Assembly: GCF_020921035.1 (NCBI RefSeq)
Contig: NC_063155.1
Location: forward strand, 7,797,001-7,861,000
Length of the DNA stretch: 64,000 nt
Reading direction: 5' to 3'
From: Rhodamnia argentea
Lineage: Eukaryota; Streptophyta; Magnoliopsida; Myrtales; Myrtaceae
Part shown: positions 45,379 through 57,571 of the stretch, one piece after another
How the letters are laid out: every line of letters starts with the position of its first letter
How positions within the stretch are numbered: the first letter of the stretch is position 1
Made by a program: the position numbers and the translations under genes
The notes under the pieces: model-generated
What the model saw: the letters and a program-made list of their open reading frames with translations, nothing else
Database searches by the model: none
What the model was told of the DNA's origin: nothing

Positions 45379-46879
45379 ATGGCGACGGCGACAACAGTGA
45401 AGGACGTTTCACCTCACGAGTTCGTCAAGGCGTACGCCGTTCATCTCAAGCGATCCGGCAAGGTCTCTTTCAATTTCGTGCATTTGCCTTCTTCCAATCT
45501 TTTTTTTTTTTTTTGGTCTCTTTTTATCGGTAATCATCTTGGCTCGATCGAAATTCGAGTGCCTCGTTGAGGGGTACCTAATTTAGTGAAGAGAAATCAA
45601 TGAAGTTCGTGGATTGTGGGATCGAAGTTAGCATTTTTTCCCTGAGTTGGTTTCAATCTATTTGGAGAGTTCTTCGTCGCCAATCTCCGGTTTTGCCCCG
45701 TAATTATTTGTAAATAATGTAGCAAACCCAGTGTGATGCATTGCGTTGAAACTCTGAATTTAAGGTTTTTGCTGGTTGGTCTATTCGGACATGAGAGTCT
45801 ACTGTTTAGGTTCTTGTTGTTCTCACAGTTTCCTTTTGACTGTGTTTAGGTTGAACTTCCTCACTGGACTGATATAGTCAAGACTGCTACGTTCAAGGAG
45901 CTCGCTCCATATGACCCTGATTGGTACTTTATCAGAGCTGGTACGTATGCTTCAGAACCCAATCGTGAGTAAGAAACATGGCGGACTTGTTAATCAATCG
46001 TCGATGTTATTGATATATCTCCTCTGGATTGCAGCTTCCATGGCCAGGAAGATTTATTTGAGGGGAGGTCTCGGTGTTGGTGCATTCCGTAGAATCTATG
46101 GTGGAAGCAAGAGGAATGGCAGTCGTCCGCCACATTTTTGCAAGAGCAGCGGCTCTGTAGCTCGCCACATTCTTCAGCAATTGGAGAAGATGAACATCGT
46201 CGATGTTGACCCTAGAGGGTGAGCTTTCTTGGCCAATTCACACTTCATTAACGGATTGGAGAATTGATCTCGTTTGGTTTATCATGATAACTACCATAAT
46301 TGCCGGTCCTTTTGCATTGGGCGGGCAAAGTTGTTTCTTTTGCTCATGGGAGAGAGGTTCTATTCGAAAGTATATGCCATGGAAGCACATCACATTGGTT
46401 ACTGATTTTGAAGTTTAAAGCATTCACGTCTTTTTGCATGAAGCACTTTTCGTTGATTAACTAGTGTAAAAGCACACATCTAGGTTGGCAGAATTTCTTT
46501 CCTTCTCCATGTATTAGATGTTATGGCTCGTGAAGCTATCGGCTTGATTCTCAGGCAGTGATATTTCATTAAATGACTTAATGAGATGGCTCTTGTGACT
46601 TGGAATGGATAAACTGTCCCTCTCTGTATGAACCGAGATATCACAGTATGCCTCTGCCTATGCCTACGGAAAGTTCTGAAAATTCTGCAGTTTGAAAATG
46701 TTCAATTTGGGACATGGAGACGTAACCAAAATGGTCCGAGTTGCTGTTCGGGACAGTTTAACTTTTTTAATCGATTGCTTAACCTTGTAATCTTTTCGTT
46801 TGCCAGCGGAAGGAGAATCACATCCAGCGGCCGGCGGGATCTGGATCAAGTTGCCGGAAGGATCATCATCCCCCAATGA
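45379..46879 (+). CDS. RPS19: 40S ribosomal protein S19 (eS19)
   Basis: Four coding exons: 45379-45462, 45850-45940, 46035-46218 and 46807-46879, with phases agreeing, giving 143 aa, the usual plant length. It is a structural protein of the small cytosolic ribosomal subunit head. Sequence landmarks are [49 protein letters not shown], the strongly conserved [20 protein letters not shown] and [18 protein letters not shown]. The exon-1 donor is AAG|GTCTCT, a weaker match to consensus followed by a pyrimidine tract. The end (IIIPQ) varies among plants. The gene appears intact. Confidence 0.97.
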
Positions 46880-48020
46880 CAGGATTCAAGGCCCGGCACA
46901 TGACTGTGGAAATGAGGCTGATAGTCTTTGTTCTTTTAAACGAACTGCTGTTTTTGTCTGAACAGATGCCTCTCTGGTTCTTGTTTTGTCACTCATGTCT
47001 CTTAGAATGCTACCCCAGTTGCTCTTGCTATTTTTAGTTATTTTCTAGTGGTAAAGTTGTGCTTATATCTATAAGAAGGGAGTTATTTACCAATGAAAAT
47101 AACACGAATTTGCATTTGACGTTAATCGATTTATTGAAAAGAATGGATAAATTATCTCTTTGGTGTGTTAAATTGCAGCTCAAAACAATTTCCTCTATTG
47201 GTTAATTTCGTGGGGACATTTCACTTGTGCCCTCGTTATATGTCGTATCCTGGAAATTTGTAATATGTGTTTCTTCAGTTGTTTTACTCCGTATGCTAAC
47301 CCAAAAAATTACGGCTGATTTTAGTAATTCAGATTATCTGGTCATATTTACATTTTCTATGAAATTATGAGGGGAAAATATCTTTTTTTTTTATTTAATA
47401 TAGATTAAACCTATACAATTCCATTGTCAGATTGTTTGTTTCGCGTACTAGCTTAAATTTCTAATGGTAACAGTCTAAGTAACATCAACGCGTCATACGA
47501 CACGTTATTACTTAAAAAATAAAGAGCTTTGACACATTCGGAGATATTATATTTTAAGTATATATTTTTATATATATGATAAATTATAATGTATATATAA
47601 AAATATCAGCGGTGAGATTTTTTTCTGTTAAGGATTTACACTTGTTTTTTGTTTTAATTTAAAATTGATCCCGTGCGTGTCGAAATGGAATATAGAGATG
47701 CTCGGCTCACATGTTCAGAGCGCGCATAACACCTATTAATCGCGTGTCGATTGTGTGTCGGATATCCATTTGACATGATACGGAGATTCGCGAAGAGCAT
47801 CCGTGTGCGGGTTTGCGAAAAATGTTCGTGCTTCCTAGGTAACGGTTTATAGTGAGTTTAAACTTTTTGTTTCCTTTAAAACTGAAACAAGACAATATAC
47901 GTATTTACAGTTGTTTCTATATGACAACCAGATTTAGTTATAGATAAAAGTAATTCGATTCCAAAGAGGAAGCTCTCATGTGCGGCGCAACGTAACCTGA
48001 TTAGAGGTAATAAGCCAGAA
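46880..48020. other. RPS19 3' region and spacer
   Basis: Contains the presumptive RPS19 3'-UTR and AT-rich DNA (47380-47640). No gene is recognised. Confidence 0.45.
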
Positions 48021-48175
48021 TCCACGTGGATGGATTTAGTTCCACGTCATCATTGACGTGGGTCCGATTGGCTCATCATCCATCCATCCAGAACCCTCCT
48101 GCCGCGCCACCTGGAAAAGTCGAGGACAACAAGATTCTGCATCCCGCGAACCATCTGGAACCGCCACGTCATCAG
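48021..48175 (+). promoter_or_regulatory. Cluster of ACGT-core bZIP sites upstream of the DGK gene
   Basis: A G-box palindrome CCACGTGG lies at 48022-48029. A second palindrome has CCACGTCA at 48042-48049 and TGACGTGG at 48054-48061. A further CCACGTCATC starts at 48164. CCACGTCATC is the core of the plant unfolded-protein-response element described in BiP promoters (ATTGGTCCACGTCATC) and is also a bZIP hybrid box. The sites lie 125-280 bp upstream of the probable leader at about 48300. Function is inferred from motif match and clustering. Confidence 0.5.
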
Positions 48176-48479
48176 TGGCAACGGCAGAGATCAGAGAGGG
48201 AAGAATCTCCCAGACGTTAATCAAAGGCAAAATTAAAAAAATAAAAATAAAAAAATGAAAGAATAATTTAATTAAAATCAAGAGCAAAAGCGGAAAAGCT
48301 AATTCAAGCGGGGAGTGATGTTCTCGCTGTAACTGTAAAGCGCGAGCACGCTTTCGTCGTCGGTGCAGGATCGGAGCTGCGAGAAGCTCTACTCCTCCTC
48401 CGTCTCCGAATCGGAGTCTCTCCGGCTCGCCCCGGACCCCCGCTAGGTTTTGGCGCTTTCGCTCCCGCCGCCTGCATCT

Positions 48480-48879
48480 GTAAGTCGGTCATTCCCAGGG
48501 TACTGTGCGCTCACATTCGTCGTTTTCTTTTCGCTGTCTTACGCGCATTCGGACCTCGAGCACAATCAATGGCTTTTTAGCTGGAAATGCTTGGATCGTT
48601 TACCTGCGTGACCCTGCGAGGGGATTCTGTTTTTTCTAAATGCATTGTTTTTTCTGGCAATCAGGAAGGACGTTGTCCTCGAGGGCTTGCAGTGGAATCT
48701 AGTTGGTTTACTTCTGTTTTTGACGGGTGTTAGGGAGGAAATCGTGACTCTGGTTATGCTTATGGCTAGTTTGAAGTAAGAATTCAGGGGCCGGGGGATT
48801 TTTCATTTGGAACTTACCGCCAGAACTGAGGAAGTTGAAGTCGGCATGATGGTATCTTTCTTACGGGTTTCTTTTTCAG
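48480..48879 (+). other. Probable 5'-UTR intron of the DGK gene
   Basis: A donor catct|GTAAGT at 48480 and an acceptor ctttttCAG ending at 48879 bracket about 400 bp upstream of the DGK start codon. Inferred from splice signals; transcripts would decide. Confidence 0.45.
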
Positions 48880-49141
48880 GTCTGTTTATTGTATTGGCGT
48901 GATCAAGGCTTTGGAGTTCATCTGTGGCTCATAAAGACTGTCAGTGGTTGTTTCAGACCGTGACAAGGGTTGAATTTTGGGGATTTGGTGGTGATTTTCA
49001 TCAAAGATTGAGGAGAGTGGGTTTTGAGGTGCAGCGCTCATGTTTATTACTTGATACGTTTTTTTTTTTGGGACAGGGATGAGGGAGTAGTGTAGAGTTG
49101 GTATGTTGTCGATAATAGAGTATTAAGTGTTTTGTTGAGTG

Positions 49142-52100
49142 ATGGATGATGATACAGAAATTGATACATGGTTTTCCGTCCGAAGCAATAAGAGCCCCAC
49201 AGAATTGGACGAGTCTCGTTTCTTTGTTATCTCTTGTTGCGCAGCTGCCTTTGTTGGGATAGTCACTATATTTTACACGGCCTTCCAATGGAGACGCAAT
49301 ATCAATTTAAGTTGGATGAAAGCTATAGCCCGGTCGAAGAAAAATCCCAAGGCAAGGCACAAGGTTCCTACGGCACCTCATTCTTGGGAGCCGGAGTTTG
49401 GGTTGCGTGGCAAGAACCTGAACTGCTGTGTGTGCTTGAAGTCTGCATCGCCTTCTCAAACTCTTGGTTCCGCAGTCACTTCAGATATCTATCGATGCAG
49501 CATTTGTGGTGCAGTAGCTCACGTTGAGTGTTCCTCAAGTGCTCAGAAGGATTGCAAGTGTGTATCTATGTTTGGAAATGATAATGTTGTGCATCAGTGG
49601 ACTGTTCGTTGGACTGAGATCACGGATCTTCCTGATGAAACTTCTTTCTGTAGCTCCTGTGAAGAGCCGTGTAGTGGATCATTTCTTGGTGGTTCCCCTA
49701 TATGGTGTTGCTTGTGGTGTCAACGACTGGTTCATGTAGATTGCCATACTAATATGTCTACTGAGACGGGCGATATTTGTGATTTAGGCCCCTTCAGAAG
49801 GTTGATCCTGTCACCACTTTTTGTCAAGGAGTTGAACCGTAGTTCTGCGGGGGCATTTTTGAGCTCTATCACACATGGAGCTAATGAAATTGCTTCATCT
49901 GTACGTGCAACTATCAGGAGTCAAAGCAAGAAATATAAACAGGGAACTGAAACTTCTGCTGACATTGGACACAGTAGCAGTGCTGATACATCCACAGAGA
50001 ACACTGCAGAGTCAAATCCAGCGGTGAATGGTTCTTTCCAAATGGATGAGAATTGCAATGGAGAATTCAGCACAGGAGTTTCACATAATGATGGAGCTGG
50101 GGATGACAAGACCGAATCAACCTCTGGGTTGAAAAGAAGTGGATCAATCAGTCAGAAGGATGATTCTATACGGATGAAACAAAGATATGAATTGGTTGAT
50201 GTGCCTCCAGATGCAAGGCCTTTGTTGGTTTTCATCAACAAGAAAAGTGGAGCTCGTCGAGGGGACTCTCTCAAACAACAGATGAATATCCTTCTGAATC
50301 CTGTTCAGGTGATATTACTTGTAAATTTGCAAGACATTCATTGCACGATGCATCTCACATGTGCCTCTTGTATCTGTCTACATTTCTTGCTGGGTATTGT
50401 CACTGACCAAAGCATCCTTTTAATTGAAAAAAGAGAAGTCAATTGACTAGCATTGCTTTAAGATTTACATACCTGATAATTTTTGCTCCGAGAAATACTT
50501 AGAGATTCAGTTCAGGATGCTGTGCCTTTCTTTATTTGCCCATTGTCTCTTGTTGGGTATTGTTGATGACCAAAGCATCATTTTTGTTAAACATAGAGAA
50601 ATTAATTGAGTGTCATTGCTTCAAATCCTGCGCACCTGATGTTCTTGGTTAAACTCCAGTGAAAGCTATGGGATGTTTGACATTCTACTACTGCATCGAG
50701 GGCTTTCTCTCATGTAGGTTTACTTGAATGTGATGTTAGAAGTGGTTACAATCTGTCATCAGGCTATTGTTGCGATTTCCCTTTTCAGTTCAGATCATAA
50801 GCTGGAGTGCATTTGGGCCCCTCGTGGCTTTGATTGTCTGTATCTGAGATTTAGTGAGCAGTTCTCTAGACTGAAATAAAATGGACTAAAATGAAGATAA
50901 CGTGTACATGAATGGATCCGTTAGTTGGATTTGCGTTTGATTAAGTATTGTGAACTGCACCTAATAAAATGCAAAACGGGTTTGTGAATATATGCAGAGA
51001 CTATGCATATGATGCATAGCATCTCTTGTTTGGCTTTTGTTCTTGCCAATTTTAGTGAATAGAAGAAGATATGAATAAAGAATATGGTGAAGCAGGTCTC
51101 CGTAAAGGGCATCGCACTGATACGTGTTATTTGACAGGCACTTCCATCGTATATGAGGATTTAGTTCGCCATTGCTCACATTAGGTGTTGTTGCAGCATC
51201 CATCAGTGCTTTTCCTAACGAGGGTTCCTTCTCTTTTTGCAGGTGTTTGAGCTGAGCTCAGCACAAGGCCCAGAGGTGGGTCTATATTTATTCAGAAAGG
51301 TACCTCACTTCAGAGTTCTCGTATGTGGAGGAGATGGTACTGTGGGGTGGGTTCTGAATGCCATAGACAAGCAAAATTTTGTTTCTCCTCCCCCTGTTGC
51401 TATTTTACCTGCTGGAACTGGAAATGATCTTGCCAGAGTTTTATCCTGGGGTGGTGGGATGGGTGCACTGGAGAAACAGGGAGGCCTATTTACTTTTTTA
51501 CACCAGATAGAGCATGCTGCTATGACCATTCTCGACCGGTGGAAGGTTACGATTGTGAATAATCAAGCCAAACAGCTCCTGCAGCCCAAGTTTATGAACA
51601 ATTATCTTGGTACAAACAAGAGCAGCTCTCATAACTCCTGCAAGAGTTTTTTAGATTGATGGCATGTAAAAGTTTGTTATGTGGTGCATTCCATTGTTTT
51701 TTTTTTCCCTCCCCTTTTTCATCCCAATCGCCCCAGTGTTAATCTAGGCTGACTTAATTCTAGAACTCAGTTCATGAATTTAATGTCTCTTTCGCTTTTG
51801 TTACGCGAGGCTAACATAATAGAAAGTTCAGCAAGCCAAACAAAAGGAAAGCCATACAGGAGAGGCTTCTTGGTCTTGACCCTTTTCAGCTGAGTTCTGG
51901 TAATATCGTTATCACTGAAATGCACTCGAAGAAGTCTTAATCATGTGCAAACAAATATGACTGAATAGGATGTCTTTTAATGACTGCTTTTAGACATTAC
52001 CTAGTAAAAAAGGATAGTTCCCTATCCTTTAAAGCTTCAAAACTTGAAATAGCTGCAGAAGTCATTCCAAAAGTAGAAGCTCACCAATGCTTTCGATCTT

Positions 52101-54172
52101 TTACTTAGAAGAATATATGTCTTTCGAGCTTACGTGGCTGTCTTTCTGCCCTTTTATGAAGGATCTTGCCAGTTATCATTTGTTATTTATTTATGCATGT
52201 ATAGCTTCATATTAGTTGCACACCAATTTTGTGCATTTGCTCAGTCTGTTCGAGACTATACTTATTATAGAGCAGTATTTGCTGATAGTTATGGAGTTAC
52301 CAGACCTACATGTGTTATTTCAGGAATTGGGTGTGATGCGAAGGTTGCTCTGGACATTCATAATCTACGAGAGGAGAATCCAGATTTGTTCTACAGTCAG
52401 GTGATTTTGTTGAGTCTTTATTTGCAATTAACATATACTAATTTTTTTTGGGTGTTTGGAGAACTTTTTGTCAGGTATTGTCCTGAAGTTAATGAAACTC
52501 TTAGCAGAAATAGATTTGTGAGGGTAAATTAGTGCAGCTTAGGTTTGTAAATCTTTTCATTGGAATACATATTATCTACGTTCAGTCTTTTCGTGAATCT
52601 TGGTTGCTGCAGTACTATTGAGATTTACAGGTTGGGAAATTCATAACAAAATTGTACCTAGTGGCCATTAATTTTAGTGATGGTAGCACTAAAGGAGCTG
52701 CCCCAAAAACAATTCACCTGATAGTCTTTTGATCCTCCATCATTTGCAGTTCATGAACAAAGTGCTTTATGCTCGAGAAGGTGCAAAAAGTATAATGGAT
52801 AGAACTTTTGCTGATTTTCCTTGGCAAGTTCGTGTGGAAGTAGATGGTCTTGAGATAGAGGTCCCTGAGGTGAGTATGCTGATAATTTTGGGTATATTTT
52901 GTTGTGGAGCTGCAGCATCTAATTCTTAGATCAAAATCCATTTCCCTGGCACTTCTTTCGTCTATTGTCAATTTTCTTGCTTCTTTCATTGCTGTCAGAA
53001 ACTTGATGCAGAGTGGTGTGTAGCTGACCTGTTTATCCATGCTGGTGTTACTGTTTTTTGTTGTTGTGGTCATCGTCTTTGTCTTTCTATGCTTTCTTTG
53101 ATGGCTTCTTATTTTTCGAAAGATTATAAGCTTTTGAATGATATTGGTCTTCTTTAGTACTTCTTTTTCTCATTATCGGCTGTCATGAATGGATTAAATG
53201 TTTTAATATCTGTTCACTGCAATAGATTGGGAAAGGAGAAGAAAACTTTTATACCTTCTATTTCTCTTCCTTTTGCTGTCATAAATTTATAGCCATGATG
53301 ATGTATCTTCTTCTCGAGAGAAATTGCTTTTGACTCTTTTTCTTGTACAAATTATAGACTAATGGTTTCTTAGCCTGTTTAATGACTATAGGATGCTGAA
53401 GGTGTCCTTGTTGCAAACATTGGTAGCTACATGGGTGGTGTAGATCTATGGCAAAATGAGGACGACAACTATGATAATTTTGATCCACAATCAATGCATG
53501 ATAAAATACTTGAAGTCGTAAGCATATCTGGGATGTGGCATCTTGGGACGCTTCAGGTAATGTAGAATTCATGGTGCTACTGGGGCTGAGGATTTGTGAT
53601 GTGGCATTAGTCTACATCAGTGTAATTTTCTCCAATGTGTGACCATCTAAAAGACTCGTGAAGTGACTGTTCTCCGTTTCTTATCATGCTTGTTCTTTGC
53701 ATAGAGATCTTATTGTGTTAGTTGAGAGAATGGGTCAAATTACATGGTGTGACCATTCTCCATGTCTAATCGCGCTTGTTCTTTGCATAGAAATCTCATT
53801 AAGTCATTTGAGAAAATGGGTCAAATTATGTGAATCTGCATGTTGCATCATCTCATCCGATTGCCTAATGCGCACGCTTATCTTGCACGCTGCCGATGGA
53901 CGTTTTTGTGTCGGAAAAACCAATAATAGGATCTCTCCTTAAGGAAAAAGTGTAGAACTCATGGTTTTAGCTGTTAACTAGAAATTCATCAGAAAGATTG
54001 TTATGAAGCCATGATTTATGTTAGTTTGGTACAATAGGTGGGGCTTTCTCGTGCTCGAAGGCTTGCTCAAGGGCAGTCTATTAAGATACAGCTCTGTGCT
54101 GCGTTGCCTGTTCACATTGATGGGGAGCCCTGGTACCAGCAACCGTGTACAATTTCCATATCGCACCATAGC

Positions 54173-54208
<36 letters not shown>

Positions 54209-55120
54209 GCATGCGCACGAATGTCTATGTATGGTCCCCACAAGCTTTGGAATGTTCAGTGACAATGCAAACATACGTATAAGAATGCAAACGCCTTATG
54301 AGAGCAGTGTGCATGTGGTGATCTGAAAACTCTTTTGTCCGTGTACGAGCTGTTCTGTTGTAGGTTCTTCTATCTTCTGTATCCTATTACTGTATCATGT
54401 TTGGAGGTGGTATAATTGGAAACTCTTGCCATTTATGTCCTACTACCAGTGCAAGGAGATTGATGGTTGATTACTGGCTGTCAAGCTTGTGGAACACGTT
54501 GATTTTTTCTGCTGGATATGTGCATTGATATACAAATTCTTCTCCTTGAAAAAAATTATTCTTTTATTTGGGCATCCTGAAATTTATTGAAAGAAAGATA
54601 TGCTGAGTTTCTTCAGTTGGATATTTACCATTCGTGGACAAAAGCCTTTCCCTGTTTTTTGTGGAACTTTTCATTGCACTTGAGCTTGGTTGCCAATAGA
54701 GCATGCCAAGACAAACCTATGAGTTTGAAAAGTTCGGGACTGTTTAAGACTGTGCATCAACACGACATGGCGTCCTTATCTGTACCACTATGCCTATTTT
54801 TTAATGCTTTCTGTCAGCTCCAGTCGCTCTGCTAGTGATCCTGTTGTGATATGTGGGCGTTAGGACTAGGATGTGGTTGGGAGTAGAACCTATAAAATGT
54901 CGATTTAGTATGATTTTCATCTTATGTATTTGTTACTCCGTAGTTCTTCTAATTTATCTTGCTTGCTTAGGCATTCATGTTGAAGAAAGCAGTCGAGGAA
55001 CCTCTGGGTCATGCTGCTGCAATTATAACCGACGTGCTTGAGAATGCTGAAACAAACCAAGTGATCAATGCATCACAAAAACGTGCTCTTCTTCAAGAAA
55101 TGGCACTCCGACTATCCTAG
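49142..55120 (+). CDS. DGK1: Diacylglycerol kinase, DGK1-type (membrane-anchored)
   Basis: Seven coding exons: 49142-50308, 51243-51609, 52324-52400, 52750-52869, 53392-53556, 54038-54175 and 54971-55120, all in phase, giving 727 aa (Arabidopsis DGK1 is 728). It phosphorylates diacylglycerol to phosphatidic acid in membrane lipid signalling. Domains are an N-terminal membrane helix (about 25-48, [19 protein letters not shown]), two cysteine/histidine-rich C1 domains (about 77-140 and 150-215), a low-complexity Ser/Asn-rich linker, the catalytic domain with [11 protein letters not shown] and the nucleotide loop GGDGT (about 418-422) then [12 protein letters not shown], and the accessory domain (GCDAKVAL to the C-terminus). 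The start codon is the ATG at 49142. The exon-6 donor reads CAG|GTCTCTCTC inside a CT microsatellite. The gene looks complete. Confidence 0.96.
50388..50645. repeat. Tandem duplication (163-bp offset) in DGK intron 1
   Basis: The phrase 'tgggtattgt..tgaccaaagcatc' starts at 50391 and again at 50554. The following 80 bases also align to '..acctgat'. It is diverged, so not recent. Confidence 0.7.
53660..53840. repeat. Tandem duplication (86-bp offset) in DGK intron 5
   Basis: The phrases 'cttgttctttgcatag' and 'gagaatgggtcaaatta' occur at about 53689 and 53728, and again at 53775 and 53814 with small differences. Confidence 0.7.
54176..54207. repeat. (CT)n microsatellite overlapping a DGK 5' splice site
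   Basis: The donor GT of exon 6 is the first dinucleotide of a run of about 15 CT units (GTCTCTCT...). Repeat length changes would directly alter the splice-site context. Confidence 0.95.
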
Positions 55121-55523
55121 AGACCTGTGTTTGACAGCAATAAAAGATGTTTATACATTGCGATTTCGCGGCTTCCTTGAAATATACTTTCTAATGTTTG
55201 CGCCCAGTGCTTTCTGCAAAGAACGCTTGTATAGAATGCATATAATTACCGGGAATTTTGCCTTTTGATGAGAAATGAGAGGTGTTACATATTTTGGTTC
55301 TGAATTTGTGTTTTGTCAACTCTCTCTCTATCGTTGAGTATTTTGGAATGCCATGGCTAAAGAAAGCATTCCATTACAGAAGGATTGAGAAAAAATAAAA
55401 CTTTTACATTTCTGGACTGCTCTTGCTCATGGTAAGGTGCTGTCGTCTCTATTTCAGAGGATGCCGGAGTCAGAGGTAAGACGGCGGTGATTAGCATTCT
55501 GTACAGCTACGGTTTTGCTCTGT
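55121..55523. other. Convergent 3' region of DGK and the small minus-strand gene
   Basis: Presumptive 3'-UTRs of both genes. No further feature. Confidence 0.45.
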
Positions 55524-55940
55524 TCAATCGGGCAGATCGGGAGCAGTTCTGGTACTCTCAGTTCCATGCCTGTTGTTCAACCACCCTTGTCTAATCTTCT
55601 TCCACAGCCTCGTCACAAACCCTCTGCCAACATCTGCTCTCGGCTTGTGCTCAAGTTTGGTGGGACACCTGGACTGCGAAGATGCAATCCTTCTGGGAGA
55701 TTTTGTGCTCTCTTTATGCATGCTTTTCAAGCATCGGCGGTAGACCGGGGAGGATGCGCGTGAACCTTGGATCGCCTTGTTGAGTTGGCGTGTCACGGCG
55801 CAAAGCTCATATGAGTCGTAGAGGGTGCTCCCATTGCTGCCATCTCTGGGGCTCACTCTCCAGATTGGATTCATTTTCTGGAAGTGTGGGTAACGGACCA
55901 GCGAAGTCGCCGTTTGACGCTCTTCTGCCTTAGCCTCCAT
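55524..55940 (-). CDS. Small conserved plant protein of unknown function (138 aa)
   Basis: A single uninterrupted reading frame on the minus strand, converging on the DGK gene. The central part, VSPRDGSNGSTLYDSYELCAVTRQLNKAI in outline, followed by SPVYRRCLKS and SPRRI, resembles short intronless plant proteins with the VSPRDGSNGSTLYDSYEL signature that I recall as uncharacterised. The protein is basic and rich in Ser and Arg, with no membrane segment or signal peptide. Composition differs from the surrounding DNA, supporting a real gene. No function is proposed. The C-terminal part (WKKIRQGWLNN) is a plausible short amphipathic helix. Confidence 0.7.
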   Translation of the reverse strand: MEAKAEERQTATSLVRYPHFQKMNPIWRVSPRDGSNGSTLYDSYELCAVTRQLNKAIQGSRASSPVYRRCLKSMHKESTKSPRRIASSQSRCPTKLEHKPRADVGRGFVTRLWKKIRQGWLNNRHGTESTRTAPDLPD

Positions 55941-56394
55941 GAGTGTGGGAGGTGTTTTGCCTGCAGTTTATGCTATGGGATGCGTCTTGGGAAGTGCCGT
56001 ATTGCTTATGCGCTCGATGTTGGACTGCATTGTTTTCTTCGTTGAATATGATCTCCTCTCGTCTTCTTGTAGGAACATGGACAATGTGGTCATCTTGCGC
56101 AGGCCATTAGAGTTTGTGGAGGTGAGTTCTTCGATAGTAATAAACTTTATTATATTAGTGGTTAAAGCTGTTGATACATGTCGATTATTTGAAATCGAAT
56201 TGTCGAATGGGTACGTGTTCACCCTCTTTGGTATGTACATGTTATTTTCTTTGTCGATGTACCCAAGAATTATTGAAGGGTCTCGTATGTTCTTGTATGT
56301 CCTCAAATAAAAATCATTTTGCGATTTTACGCATTCTCCCCCGCTTTCTCGAGCATAATGGATCTATAAACGAAAATTCTTTAATAATAGTGAG
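55941..56394. other. Upstream DNA of the small gene, nothing else recognised
   Basis: Presumptive promoter of the minus-strand 138-aa gene. Short ORFs in both directions have no recognisable product. Confidence 0.35.
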
Positions 56395-56445
56395 ATGATG
56401 GAAAAGTATCAAAAAAGTTCTAAATCTATTGTATATGTATCAATT

Positions 56446-57117
56446 AGGGGTGAGCATGGTTTCGGGGTAGAACCGAGAACCCGAAATCGGAACCCGTAGG
56501 ATCCCGGTCGATTCCAAGTTCCTAGGTATGTAGGGTAGGTTCCGGGTTCCAAAAATTGATGAACCCGTAGGATCCGGTCCGGTTTCGAGTTCCTAGGTAT
56601 GTAAGGTAGGTTCCGGGTTCCAAAAATTGAGGAACCTGTTCCAATGGGTAGGTTCCAGGTTCCGTTACTTGGAACCTTGAACCCGGACCTTAGATCTTGA
56701 AATAAATTTTTATATTTTTCTTGGTATGTGTTTTTGCACGATCCCGCAATGTTCTATTACGTCCGATACCGAGTGTATAATCTGGAGCCAAACAAACTTT
56801 TAGGTTCGGGTTCCAAAAAATGATAAACGTGTTCCAATGGATTGGTTTCGGGTTCTAAATGTAATATGTACGGAGCCTAAAACCACTTACCTATACTTTC
56901 TCTTAGAAGTTGTACCGTTCACTCTTATTTTGGTTAACTAAAAATGAAAAAATAAAATAAAATAAAAAAATTGATAGGTTCTCGAGTACTCTGGAACCGA
57001 CCCTATAACCTGTGACGGGGTAGGTTCCGGGTTCCAAAAAATGAGGAATGCATTCCGACGGGTAGGTTTCGGGTTTTAGGTGAAATCAGTAAGGAACCTC
57101 GAACTGCTCACCCCTAG
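56446..57117. mobile_element. hAT-type MITE with perfect 8-bp target duplication
   Basis: Ends AGGGGTGAGCA and TGCTCACCCCTAG are inverted repeats. TATCAATT flanks it at 56438-56445 and 57118-57125, an exact 8-bp duplication typical of hAT elements. Internally it is a run of 'ggttccgggttcc' type phrases. No transposase. Confidence 0.88.
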
Positions 57118-57571
57118 TATCAATTCAGTCAACAAAATTTTAATTGGGCTAATTTAGTATTAAATTTTTTTATATTGATATCAATTTAGTCTATACGGGT
57201 AATTTAGGCCGGAAATCGCGGATGTCCTATGAGGCATTGTCGTTGCTAACTTGAACACTTTTTTATGATTTTTCTTTTTATAATTTTTGTTCTTTTTTTC
57301 ATTTTTTTTTAATCTTTTCTTTTTACCCGTAGTTGGTGAAGGCTTGCCTCGCATTGGAGAGGGTTGGCCTCGCTAGGCAATGCCCCACGAGGGTCATCAG
57401 CTAAAAGAAAAGAGGAAGGAAAAAAATAAAGAAAAAAGGAAAAAAAAAGTTTGAAAAGAAAAAATATTCAAAAAATATATAAAAAAAATATCCACATCAA
57501 CGCCGATAGTGCAATGTAAGACGGCTAGAATCCAAATCGGTGATTTTCGGCCTAAATTGGTAGGATGATGA

